Shown piece after piece: positions 16,757 to 25,211 of a stretch of DNA of 64,000 nucleotides. The notes under the pieces were generated by a model. It was not told the origin of the DNA. It made no database searches and worked only from the letters and a program-made list of their open reading frames with translations. Both the position numbers and the translations under genes were made by a program. The stretch is from Sunxiuqinia indica. GTDB lineage: Bacteria > Bacteroidota > Bacteroidia > Bacteroidales > Prolixibacteraceae. Each line of letters starts with the position of its first letter. Position 1 is the first letter of the stretch. The stretch is from the NCBI RefSeq assembly GCF_009847015.1, contig NZ_WVEM01000004.1:1-64000 (forward strand), given 5' to 3'.

Positions 16757-16782
16757 GTAGGGTGAAATTGATCTTATTCGGT
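16757..16782 (+). promoter_or_regulatory. Putative ECF-sigma promoter of the Spy-like gene
   Basis: GTAGGGT (16757-16763) and ATTCGGT (16776-16782) repeat the boxes found before the sigma gene at 12614-12639, with identical 19-nt spacing. Similarity continues into the flanks (AGGTAGGGT; GTGAAAA versus TTGAAAA). It suggests the Spy-like protein belongs to the sigma factor's regulon. The rest of 16600-16788 shows nothing else. Confidence 0.5.
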
Positions 16783-16824
16783 TAGCAAGTGAAAAGAAAA
16801 ATTATCAACCTTAAATTGAATAAG

Positions 16825-17322
16825 ATGAAAACAATGATGAGAATGATGGCTGCAGCAGCCGTAATGATTGTGTTATCCGGAACAAGTGCGTTTGCACAAA
16901 CAGAAGAAGTACCCGATGAACCGATCCAGGAACGCGCACGACTTCATATGACTGACGAGCAAAAGGCGACAATGCAGGAACACCGCCAGGCTAATCGCGA
17001 ACACCGCCAGGCATTACGTGAAACATTTACTGAAGAGCAATTAGCCATTATCCAAAACATGGAAATGACACGCGAAGAAAGACGTGAAGCCTTACGTGCT
17101 ACTTTCAGTGAAGAACAACTGGCTCTTGTTGAAGCGAACCAACAAGCTCGCCAAGCTCAGCGCCAGGCATTGCAAGACTGTCTGACTGACGATCAAAAAG
17201 CAATGATGAGACAAAGGGGTCTGCAAGATGGTCAGCAGAATGCCCGACAAAATGCCCGGCAACGTGGTCAAGAACAAGGCCGCCAACATGGTGGACAGGG
17301 AAATGGTAGAGGAGGAAATTAA
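16825..17322 (+). CDS. Spy/CpxP-like periplasmic protein with LTxxQ-type repeats
   Basis: The protein has 165 residues. A signal peptide MKTMMRMMAAAAVMIVLSG ends near AFAQ. ATG 16825 is chosen over GTG 16789 because the latter would bury the signal sequence. The mature part is helical and repeats motifs like MTDEQKATM, FTEEQLAII, FSEEQLALV and LTDDQKAMM about every 30-40 residues, matching the LTxxQ motif of Spy/CpxP envelope-stress chaperones. The tail is low-complexity Gln/Arg/Gly/Asn. The likely ECF promoter shared with the upstream sigma operon suggests envelope-stress output. Confidence 0.72.
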   Translation: MKTMMRMMAAAAVMIVLSGTSAFAQTEEVPDEPIQERARLHMTDEQKATMQEHRQANREHRQALRETFTEEQLAIIQNMEMTREERREALRATFSEEQLALVEANQQARQAQRQALQDCLTDDQKAMMRQRGLQDGQQNARQNARQRGQEQGRQHGGQGNGRGGN

Positions 17323-17343
17323 ATATCGCTTCCCAACAGAGGA

Positions 17344-17380
17344 GGCTTACAGGATTGTCATTACGGTCCTGTAAGCCTTT
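17344..17380 (+). terminator. Intrinsic terminator after the Spy-like gene
   Basis: An 11-bp perfect stem, GGCTTACAGGA (about 17344-17354) with TCCTGTAAGCC (about 17367-17377), followed by TTTT. It separates the Spy-like gene from the second small ORF and outer-membrane protein gene. Confidence 0.75.
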
Positions 17381-17406
17381 TCCCAATCTTTTTAATTCAA
17401 TGAACC

Positions 17407-17493
17407 ATGAAACGAGCATGTAAAGGTATTCCCACTCAGAAGAATGATTACATGCGAGTTCCATGCCTTGCTTTTGAAAAATATAAATTATAA
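17407..17493 (+). CDS. 28-codon small ORF, copy 2 (MKRACKG family)
   Basis: The predicted peptide begins MKRACKGIPTQ and ends EKYKL, with its stop 4 nt before the ATG of the outer-membrane protein at 17498. Length, first seven residues, TQ, N, Y, RVP, E and KL positions match copy 1 at 11079-11165. An in-frame terminator lies just upstream, so a promoter directly before this ORF is implied. It may be a leader peptide. Confidence 0.5.
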   Translation: MKRACKGIPTQKNDYMRVPCLAFEKYKL

Positions 17494-17497
17494 ACGG

Positions 17498-18397
17498 ATG
17501 AAACAGACTATCCTTGTTGCTCTTATTCTAATGTTTTCATTTCAACTAAAAGCTCAAAAAAATGAGTTGCAGGAAGAGATTTATGAGAACCGGTTAGATT
17601 CGCTGATTGAAGATGTTGTTTTTGGAGATGACGAACTGAGCTATTTGTTCGGTTACAAGGATAATATGCAGTTCTTGTACATGCGCAGCAGCTACGATTC
17701 CCGCACGTTTTATGCCGGACGCGAAATTGGAGAAAGCCTGTACAACATGACTGGCCAACTGTATTATCTCAACTCCAACGGGATTTTTGCAGGACTGGCC
17801 GGAGCATGGTACGATCAGATTGACCCGGCCTATCAAATGACTGTAATTAGTCTTGGATACAGTAAAGGCATGAAAAAGGCGAAGTTTTTCCGTTACAGGG
17901 CTTCGTTCGATTATTACCTGTACCATAACAGCGACCCCGACTTTGATCCCACATATTCAAGTGGGTTGAATCTGGGAACAACTTTTAAGACAAAAACCAT
18001 TGGAACACGCTTGAATGCTTCATTCTTACTGGGCGATGATATTGGTAGTCACCTTTCAGCGGATGTGTACGCCTATTTGACATTGTTGAAACTAAACCGC
18101 TTCAACAAATTAAGGTTAGAACCCGAGTTGACCTTCTATTTCGGGTCGGAATCAGTCGCCATGGCAGAATACGATAACCTGGGTAACTTGTTTGCCGATC
18201 CGCTGCTAAGCGCGTCATACACCGACAAGTTTGGTATGATGAATACCCAATTGGAAATCCCCCTGAGTTTGACTTACAAAGGATTTGATTTTGAAGTTTC
18301 CTGGACACATAACTTTCCTCGTTCGCTTGATCCCAACCTGCTTTATCCGGAAAACTCATTTGTCAGCTTTTCTGTTGGTTATATTTTTAATCTTTAG
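17498..18397 (+). CDS. Outer-membrane beta-barrel protein of unknown function
   Basis: The protein has 299 residues. A signal peptide (MKQTILVALILMFSFQLKAQ) is followed by a mature protein rich in aromatic alternating strands, ending FVSFSVGYIFNL, a typical outer-membrane C-terminus. A longer start at 17444 is rejected because it would lie inside the upstream small ORF. No ligand or family is recognised; size fits a 10-12 strand barrel. It is coupled to the 28-codon ORF by a 4-nt gap. Its 3' end overlaps the convergent FG-GAP lipoprotein gene by 11 nt. Confidence 0.7.
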   Translation: MKQTILVALILMFSFQLKAQKNELQEEIYENRLDSLIEDVVFGDDELSYLFGYKDNMQFLYMRSSYDSRTFYAGREIGESLYNMTGQLYYLNSNGIFAGLAGAWYDQIDPAYQMTVISLGYSKGMKKAKFFRYRASFDYYLYHNSDPDFDPTYSSGLNLGTTFKTKTIGTRLNASFLLGDDIGSHLSADVYAYLTLLKLNRFNKLRLEPELTFYFGSESVAMAEYDNLGNLFADPLLSASYTDKFGMMNTQLEIPLSLTYKGFDFEVSWTHNFPRSLDPNLLYPENSFVSFSVGYIFNL

Positions 18398-20441
18398 TTG
18401 AAACAGTTGCCTGGTAATTCGATAAGTTGTACAATGGATTCTTAACCGGGTGATACAAATCTACGTTGGTAATTGGATTATCAGTTTGTGTATACACCCA
18501 CAACTGATGAGGATCCCAAACCACAATTTCGTCCCGAATATCGCCGACAATGTTCATCACGGCATAACACATATCCGGATGACCATCATCCGGAAATTCC
18601 AACACTTTGCGTCCGTAGCCATCCCAGGCACCGCCTTCTGCAGCATTGGCATTCAAAACAAAAAATTCTTCTGAATTGCCTGTCCAGTTTAATGGTAAAC
18701 ACATGCTTCCATATTGGTTGGGTTCAAAACTGTGGTAGATCTCTCCATCTTTGTCAAAAAGATGAATAATCCCCTGGTTGCCCCAAAAATTGATGCTAAC
18801 TGTTTCCAAACCTGGCAAGTCATCTCTAAAGTTTGCAACTGCCGGATTTTGTACATGGCCAATGTAGTGGTGTTTGGTAATTTCTCCGTCCAGGTTGGCG
18901 TAAAACAACCCTTCGTCGCTGGCTGCACAAAGTATTTTGGGTGCCTGATTCTGTTCAAACTGAGCAATAGCGACCCCATCAGCATGATCCTGGATCTGAT
19001 CATCGAGACTCCAAAGCATCGTACCATCATTATCGAACAGCGAATAGCCAATTAACAGCTCATCTTTGCCATCCTGATCGGTATCATATGCGTACGGGAA
19101 ATGCCCGGTACGGCACTTTCCTGTCCATAATTGGTTGAGGTCGGAGTCAAAAGCCCAAAGATATTGGTACCGGTCCTTTAGGATGAAGTCGGAGTCGTAA
19201 CCTTTTCCCTGTAAATCGAGAAAATAGATGGCATCACCCAGAATGTGTTTAAACATATTGTGCCCGGATTCCATTGGTTTGCCTCCCGGGGTTAACGGTG
19301 TCGATACCTTTTTGATTGTCTTTCCAGTTGCTCCTTCGGCAATGATTAGCTCTTGGTTTTTGCAATAAATGACTTCAGTGTTACCATCTTGATCGACGTC
19401 GTGGATTTGAAATGCGACATCGTTTGTGACCATTGTTTTCCAGGGGTCAGGTTCTCCTATTTGCCAAAGGATTTCGCCATCCAGGGTCATCGCAGTCAGG
19501 CAGCTTAATTCACTGTTACGGTCTTTGGGGCCATGATGGTTCACCTGCCCAAATAGCACATCAATCTTGGCGTCTCCATCAAGATCTCCAAAACGAACGT
19601 TTCTTCCTACACCGAAATCTCCCAGGAACATTGTTTTGTATACGTCCATTTTCGGGGTTTTACTGATTAATGAATCTTGCTCTTGTTTTTGCGCTAATTC
19701 CTGCGCTTTTGCCTTTTGAATCGCTTTTTCGCTGGTTGTTATTTTAATTTGACGAAAAGAGGTCGGACTGTCTGAAAGCAGCCCGATTTTTCCACTCATA
19801 AAATCATTGTCAATAGCTGACATGATTTGGTCTTCATTCTGAAAAACGGTTATTTTATTGCCTTCTGCCTGTACCTTTAAATTGATGGGCCGGGCCTGGT
19901 TAAAGATGACAAATGATTGGTCAAGTTCTGTTTCGTTTGGTATTCGGAAAGCTTTGCCGTGATCGACTTTTAATAAGACTAACTTGTTGTCTTCAAACCC
20001 GGCAAAGTAATATTGGCGATCATTCAGGTAGCGAAAGACCAATCCATTACGGCTGGCTGATTTTTGAGGTTGAAATGAAAACTCGATTGTATAATCGGTC
20101 CAAAATGGCGATCCGGTGACAACCATCGGATGCCAGTGCTTATTTGGATTATGTGCCGTTTGAACCAACTCGCTGTTTGCATGGTGCTGACGTACTTCCC
20201 AAGATGGTGGCAGGTTATAGCGGAATGTTGTAACAATCCACGGGGTTCGGGGGCTTGCTTCGGGCAAATAATGATATTCAGTGTGCGCTCCAACATCGTA
20301 GGCAAGGGGGCCCTGCGGCAATTCTGAAAAGTTTTCATCCAGCAAAATGTATTCTTTTGAACTCATTTGGCAGGAAGAAATAAGCAGTCCTGCCAATATC
20401 GATAAGAGAAATGGTTTGAATAAGGAATAGTTCGTTTTCAT
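18387..20441 (-). CDS. Surface lipoprotein with FG-GAP propeller, rhamnogalacturonan-lyase-like
   Basis: The protein has 684 residues. A lipoprotein signal has its Cys at LLISSC (about residue 24). A concanavalin-like/DUF1080-type domain lies at about 70-235 (SPFWTDYTIEFSF, GLVFRYLNDRQYYFAGF). An FG-GAP propeller follows at about 270-660 with Asp loops FGDLDGDAKIDVL, DVDQDGNTEVI and DTDQDGKDELL. The C-terminal DEIVVWDPHQLWVYTQ and NLSNYQ resemble the end of family PL11 rhamnogalacturonan lyases. Its place at the end of a SusCD operon with a pectinesterase supports pectin degradation or binding. Catalytic activity is inferred. Confidence 0.7.
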   Translation of the reverse strand: MKTNYSLFKPFLLSILAGLLISSCQMSSKEYILLDENFSELPQGPLAYDVGAHTEYHYLPEASPRTPWIVTTFRYNLPPSWEVRQHHANSELVQTAHNPNKHWHPMVVTGSPFWTDYTIEFSFQPQKSASRNGLVFRYLNDRQYYFAGFEDNKLVLLKVDHGKAFRIPNETELDQSFVIFNQARPINLKVQAEGNKITVFQNEDQIMSAIDNDFMSGKIGLLSDSPTSFRQIKITTSEKAIQKAKAQELAQKQEQDSLISKTPKMDVYKTMFLGDFGVGRNVRFGDLDGDAKIDVLFGQVNHHGPKDRNSELSCLTAMTLDGEILWQIGEPDPWKTMVTNDVAFQIHDVDQDGNTEVIYCKNQELIIAEGATGKTIKKVSTPLTPGGKPMESGHNMFKHILGDAIYFLDLQGKGYDSDFILKDRYQYLWAFDSDLNQLWTGKCRTGHFPYAYDTDQDGKDELLIGYSLFDNDGTMLWSLDDQIQDHADGVAIAQFEQNQAPKILCAASDEGLFYANLDGEITKHHYIGHVQNPAVANFRDDLPGLETVSINFWGNQGIIHLFDKDGEIYHSFEPNQYGSMCLPLNWTGNSEEFFVLNANAAEGGAWDGYGRKVLEFPDDGHPDMCYAVMNIVGDIRDEIVVWDPHQLWVYTQTDNPITNVDLYHPVKNPLYNLSNYQATVSTKD

Positions 20442-20535
20442 TTAGTTAGGATGACAGTTTGACGATCTTAAAAGTACAATTCTTCAAAACAAAATGAAAG
20501 GAAAACCAGCGTATTTAATGATACTTGGATAATTT

Positions 20536-21534
20536 TCAGTTGGTGGTTCTGCTCCATACTTCAGCCTGTGGTTCAGCTGGTTGAACTGGTTGAACTGGAG
20601 CAAAAATGTTAACGATCGTATATACCGATGCTTCATCTTTCGTTAGTTGATGACTCCAGTCAACCCGTTGATCTGGGGTGAATCCGCTACCGGAATTATT
20701 AAATTCGGCGTAGTACGCAGTTTGGTCTCTGTTGGTGCCTCCCCAGTTCGACCATCCTTCGGGCAGAATGTGTTTCCCCAGTTTACAGCTGATAAAAACA
20801 ACCTTGGCATAGTCGCGCCATGGGCGGCCAAGATAAACTTTACTGACACCCTCGGCTGCCGTTAGCGTGCAGTTTTGAAACACATAGCCATATTTTTTGC
20901 CTTTTACAGTGCTGGCGGCAGTAATATAAGAGTCGGCCAGACTGTGAATAACACACTCATTAAAGAGTACTGTTGAGTTACCGAAGATAAAATCGGTTGT
21001 TCCTTCAATGTAACACTCCGTAAAATACTGGCGGCTTTTTTCTCCGGTTGTGTACAAGGTATCCTGGTTACCAAGCATCCGGCAGTTTTTGAACGTACAG
21101 CGATCACCAACCACATGCAGAGCAACAGCTTGTCCCACCGGGCCGGCAGAGTTGGCAATAGTCAGGTTTTCGGCATAAAAATCATCTGCTTCAACCTTTA
21201 AGGTGTAAGTATAAAAAGTACTGTTCCGGCCGCGGTCAATGGTATCAAAATAATCATCGTAAGTGATCATAGTTTTTTCGGCACTTTCACCAATCAACGA
21301 AAGGTTGGTGTTGCAGGCAGGTATTTTCACTTTTTCATTGTATGTTCCGTTCTTGATGAACACGGTTACTCTTTCGTCGGGAAAAGCTTTACAGGCGTCA
21401 ATCGCTTCCTGTATGGATGTATAGTCTCCGCTTCCGTCTTGAGCAACGGTAATCTCTGTTTCGTATGATGCTGCCATTAGAAAATTGGAGAGCATTAGCA
21501 GTCCGACGGTTAAGATATTTTTAATTGATTTCAT
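20536..21534 (-). CDS. Pectinesterase (carbohydrate esterase family 8)
   Basis: The protein has 332 residues from ATG 21534. A longer frame to 21708 is rejected because a signal peptide (MKSIKNILTVGLLMLSNF) begins here. A right-handed beta-helix carries the CE8 motifs in order: GNQDTLY with the catalytic Asp, GTTDFIFGNSTVLF with the second Asp, and LGRPWRDYAKVVF with the active-site Arg. It removes methyl esters from homogalacturonan, probably in the periplasm. The C-terminal tail is proline-rich (PVQPVQPAEP), unusual for the family. It is part of the minus-strand pectin operon. Confidence 0.92.
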   Translation of the reverse strand: MKSIKNILTVGLLMLSNFLMAASYETEITVAQDGSGDYTSIQEAIDACKAFPDERVTVFIKNGTYNEKVKIPACNTNLSLIGESAEKTMITYDDYFDTIDRGRNSTFYTYTLKVEADDFYAENLTIANSAGPVGQAVALHVVGDRCTFKNCRMLGNQDTLYTTGEKSRQYFTECYIEGTTDFIFGNSTVLFNECVIHSLADSYITAASTVKGKKYGYVFQNCTLTAAEGVSKVYLGRPWRDYAKVVFISCKLGKHILPEGWSNWGGTNRDQTAYYAEFNNSGSGFTPDQRVDWSHQLTKDEASVYTIVNIFAPVQPVQPAEPQAEVWSRTTN

Positions 21535-21595
21535 GTTAGTTAATTTTTTATTATTCAATGTTAACGGACAATGATGTTGAGTTTTCACTTCAAAA

Positions 21596-22573
21596 TCAGA
21601 GTACTTTATGCAAAAATGTGACCATATAATCTCCTGTTGGCTCAAACCACGGATGGAATAACCAAAAAGGATGAAGTTGTACATCAAACTTGTGCAGTTC
21701 ATTTTCAATTCCCCAACGATCGAGCATGCTGATTAACTCGTACTCTCCAGCGGTAAAACGAGGAAATCCGCTGTTTAGAAACAGCATGGGTACTGAGTTT
21801 TCATTGGCCCAGTAAATTGGCGATGCTTCTTTCCAGCGATCCGGGCGACTATAAAAATCTCCCTCCAACCACTCTACATCCGGGGAATCCGGGCGGCGTT
21901 CATTATTTAATGACAGGGGAGCCATGAAGTTGATTACACCGTCAATGTCGATAATGGCCTGCACGGAGCTTGAATATTCTGAATAGCCCTGCTTACCTTC
22001 AAACTTTTCAACGTCATTCGTTAGTCCAACAAGCGATGCCAGTTGTCCTCCTGCCGAACAGCCGGAAATGGCAATCCGGTCCGAATCAATGTGGTATTTG
22101 TCGGCATTTGCCCGCATCCAGCGAATAGCTGCTTTAATGTTGTGAATCGCCGCTGGATATTTCGCCTCCAATGACAATTGGTACTCAACGGCCACAGTTA
22201 CAAACCCCTGCTCGGCTATTGCTTTGGCCATCGGAACTTGCAACGATTTGTCGCCCGACCGCCATCCACCACCATGTACCAGGATCAAGGCCGGATATTT
22301 GCCTTCTTTTTTCGGGTGAAATAAGTCAACATGCAGGTCGCGTTTGCCGAATGGTGTGTCGGGTAACGTGGTATAACCAAGGTTGAAGTGAGCGGCCACA
22401 TTTTCTGATAGCTCTGGGTTTGCCGGTCTGATTTCAGGAAAGTACTTTTTATATTTCGCGTAAGACGAATTGACATTAAAGGACGTATCTCTGGGAATCT
22501 CAGGAAACTCCTTTTTTTGAGCGAACAAACAACTACTAACCGCTAGTAGAATGATGATTAGTTTGATTTTCAT
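21596..22573 (-). CDS. Alpha/beta-hydrolase esterase (BD-FAE-like), copy 2
   Basis: This is a 325-residue secreted esterase. The signal peptide is MKIKLIIILLAVSSCLF. Oxyanion-hole motif VHGGGWRSGD lies at about 100-109, the nucleophile elbow SGCSAGGQ at about 170-177, an Asp segment follows, and a candidate catalytic His is near QLHPFWLFH. It overlaps the upstream paralogue by 4 nt and the two are clearly related. In a pectin locus such enzymes remove acetyl or other ester groups before lyase action. The exact ester is unknown. Confidence 0.82.
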   Translation of the reverse strand: MKIKLIIILLAVSSCLFAQKKEFPEIPRDTSFNVNSSYAKYKKYFPEIRPANPELSENVAAHFNLGYTTLPDTPFGKRDLHVDLFHPKKEGKYPALILVHGGGWRSGDKSLQVPMAKAIAEQGFVTVAVEYQLSLEAKYPAAIHNIKAAIRWMRANADKYHIDSDRIAISGCSAGGQLASLVGLTNDVEKFEGKQGYSEYSSSVQAIIDIDGVINFMAPLSLNNERRPDSPDVEWLEGDFYSRPDRWKEASPIYWANENSVPMLFLNSGFPRFTAGEYELISMLDRWGIENELHKFDVQLHPFWLFHPWFEPTGDYMVTFLHKVL

Positions 22574-23577
22574 TCCCCTTCATTTTTTAACGTCCGATCC
22601 AGAAAATTCACCATATAATCTACCGTTTCCTCAAACCACGGATGAACTTGCCAGAATGAGTGTGGGCTGTCGGGAATCGTTTGAACTTCGGTGTAAATAT
22701 TGTAGGTGTTCAGAACAGAAATTACCGAGTCGCGCCCCGCATGAAATCGTGGTTGAGCGCTGTTGATGAATAAGATAGGCGGAGAATCTTTGCCGGTGTA
22801 AATCATAGGCGATGCTTCTACCCATTTGTCCCGAGCTTCTTTTAAGGTAGCACCAAACCAATAATATCCGGCAGAGTGCCGTCCCGGGGTATTATCGCCC
22901 AAACTTTCAGATGGAGTCGTGAAATCCAGGACCCCATCCATGTCGATAATCGCCTGCACCTCAGACGAAACTTCGTTATAGCCCAGGTCGCCTTCAAATT
23001 TTTCCAGGTTTCCTGTGAAACCAACCAGGGCCGCTAATTGCCCGCCGGCAGAACTCCCGGTGATGGCGAATCTATTGGGATCGATACCATACTTATCCGC
23101 GTTGGCTCGCAAAAAGCGAATAGCCGCTTTAATATCGTAAACAGCGGCTGGGTAAAGCGCTTCGGGTGAAAGTCGGTATTCAATCGCCGCTGTTACATAA
23201 CCTTGCGCAGCGATTTTTTGAGCCATAGGCACTTGTGCTTCTTTGCTTCCTGTGCGCCAGCCTCCACCAAAAACCATCACCAATGCCGGGTATTTTTCAC
23301 CTTTATCCGGTCGAAAGACGTCCATGTGTAAGTCGCGCTTGCCATAAGGAGTATCGGGCAACGTAGCGTACACAATGTTGTTTTCTGCTTTTACGCCGTC
23401 CGGAAGAATGGGGTAAACACGAGTTACATTGGGATAATCTTTTTTGATTTTCACCCAAGCCGAATAAGGCGTGTACGCGGTGTCTTTGGGGATTCCATCA
23501 ATCGTAACGATCTGTGCAAAAAGCGGACTGGCGATGCACAGAAAAACGAGAAGAACAATCGATTGCATTTGTTTCAT
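22570..23577 (-). CDS. Alpha/beta-hydrolase esterase (BD-FAE-like), copy 1
   Basis: The protein has 335 residues, with signal peptide MKQMQSIVLLVFLCIASPLFA. The domain plan equals the downstream copy: TGSSAGGQLAALVG as nucleophile elbow and PHSFWQVHPW near the C-terminus holding the likely catalytic His. The oxyanion motif reads VFGGGWRTGS, so the usual His of HGGG is Phe. That may change substrate or activity. Translation is coupled to the next gene through a 4-nt overlap. Tandem paralogues suggest different ester positions on the same pectic polymer. Confidence 0.82.
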   Translation of the reverse strand: MKQMQSIVLLVFLCIASPLFAQIVTIDGIPKDTAYTPYSAWVKIKKDYPNVTRVYPILPDGVKAENNIVYATLPDTPYGKRDLHMDVFRPDKGEKYPALVMVFGGGWRTGSKEAQVPMAQKIAAQGYVTAAIEYRLSPEALYPAAVYDIKAAIRFLRANADKYGIDPNRFAITGSSAGGQLAALVGFTGNLEKFEGDLGYNEVSSEVQAIIDMDGVLDFTTPSESLGDNTPGRHSAGYYWFGATLKEARDKWVEASPMIYTGKDSPPILFINSAQPRFHAGRDSVISVLNTYNIYTEVQTIPDSPHSFWQVHPWFEETVDYMVNFLDRTLKNEGE

Positions 23578-23661
23578 AGCTGAGTGCCTTATTTAAATTA
23601 AATCAGGGGAAAGTCAAAAATAAGACAGTCCCCTGATAATACCAAATATTGATTTAACTGA

Positions 23662-25179
23662 TTAATTATATCCCGGGTTTTGCACTAAATTAGGATTTGA
23701 ATTAATTTCAATGGCAGGGATTGGCCATAACGCTCTCCATTCGGGAGTAACTGTTTCTTTTGGATACCAGGTATCTGTAAAGAATGAGCCAAAACGGATC
23801 ATATCTCTTCTTCTGTGTCCTTCCCATATAAACTCACGTGCACGCTCTTCTTCAATATCTTTTAAAGTAAGCGATGAGAACGGTGTTGCATTACTTCTAA
23901 TCCGCACTTGATTAACTAAATCAAGGGCTTCATCTGTTTCTCCGGTTCTAAATAATGCTTCAGCTTTTATTAAAAGGATATCTGCATATCTAATCAAAAC
24001 CAAATCATTATCAGCATTAAAGCCAGAAAAATTAGCACCAACCGGAGAGTATTTTAATACATGGTATCCTTCATTATCTTGAGCAGAAGCAATATCTTCA
24101 ATAGGCACCAAAACTAATTGCTCGCCATTAGCATCAAGCAATGGATCACCATTCAAATAGTATTGCGGACCGTATTCAATTAAGCTTTTGCGTTCGTCTT
24201 GATCTTCATAACGATTTAAAGCTACAGGACCCGTACTATAACCATTGGCTGGAGAAAAAGGCAAGTTGTACTTTAACTTGTCCAGTGCATGGTTAGTATA
24301 AAGAATGAACTGATTTTGTCCCGCATTAATCGTAGGATCAATTGAAAAAGCAGAGATCAGCTCCGTTGAATTTTCCTCATTCGTTGACAGAAAGCAATCT
24401 CCTACTTGCTCCTCTAAAGAGTACGCATTGGTATTAATAATCTGGTCACACATTGAAATGGCGCTTGACCAATCAGCTGTTCCCGAATAAACTTCTGCAT
24501 TTAAATAGACTGTTGCCAATGCAGCTAAGATTGCTTCCTTAGTAAAACGTGGATAATAGTCTGCTCTATTCACCTCTGTTATTGAGGGTAAATTAGATAC
24601 TGCAGTCAACATTTCAGAAACAACAAAGTCATAAACGTCTGATCTGGTATTTGTCGAAGGCAGATTGTTGGGATCAACCCTTGCATCTGTAAAAATCGGA
24701 ACGTTCCCAAAATAATCCATGGTATAGAAGTAACAATAGGCTCGTAATGCACGGGTTTCCGCAATCAGTGTTGTTAGGTTCTCCTTGTTGGGTGATGATT
24801 CCAGACTCTGTAAGACCGCATTTGCCTTACCAACTCCCTGAAATAGGATACTCCAGGCATTAGCCGTTCTTGCGTTTTCCGGAGTTGCTTTGTGCTGCAT
24901 TAAATTCTGATAAGGTTGGTGATACCATCCACCGCTGGCACGACCAGGCACGAAGAATTCATCAGTTTCCAATTCTCCACAACGATATGCGTCGCCAATT
25001 TTAACGACATTAGATAGTGTTTGGTAGATACCAACAACCGAAGAAAGCGCTTCCTCTTCTGTTTGATAGTAGTTTTCCGGAGACAACCTTCCGTAAAGTT
25101 CTTCATCTAAATTGGTGCAGCTTCCCACAACAAATGCCAGAAGCACCAATAAATTGATTTTTAATATCTTGTTTTTCAT
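23662..25179 (-). CDS. SusD/RagB family glycan-binding lipoprotein
   Basis: The protein has 505 residues. The lipoprotein signal ends at VVGSC (about residue 21), followed by TNLDEELYG. TPR-like helices with typical SusD sequence follow (LIAETRALRAYCYFYTMDYFGNVPIF, then the C-terminal RAREFIWEGHRRRDMIRFG). It caps the SusC transporter at the outer membrane and captures oligosaccharides. It lies 32 nt downstream of the SusC gene, so the two form the transport core of the locus. The esterases follow after 84 nt. Confidence 0.93.
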   Translation of the reverse strand: MKNKILKINLLVLLAFVVGSCTNLDEELYGRLSPENYYQTEEEALSSVVGIYQTLSNVVKIGDAYRCGELETDEFFVPGRASGGWYHQPYQNLMQHKATPENARTANAWSILFQGVGKANAVLQSLESSPNKENLTTLIAETRALRAYCYFYTMDYFGNVPIFTDARVDPNNLPSTNTRSDVYDFVVSEMLTAVSNLPSITEVNRADYYPRFTKEAILAALATVYLNAEVYSGTADWSSAISMCDQIINTNAYSLEEQVGDCFLSTNEENSTELISAFSIDPTINAGQNQFILYTNHALDKLKYNLPFSPANGYSTGPVALNRYEDQDERKSLIEYGPQYYLNGDPLLDANGEQLVLVPIEDIASAQDNEGYHVLKYSPVGANFSGFNADNDLVLIRYADILLIKAEALFRTGETDEALDLVNQVRIRSNATPFSSLTLKDIEEERAREFIWEGHRRRDMIRFGSFFTDTWYPKETVTPEWRALWPIPAIEINSNPNLVQNPGYN

Positions 25180-25211
25180 CTCTTTTTTCTTTTTTTGTAT
25201 TCTGTATACTT

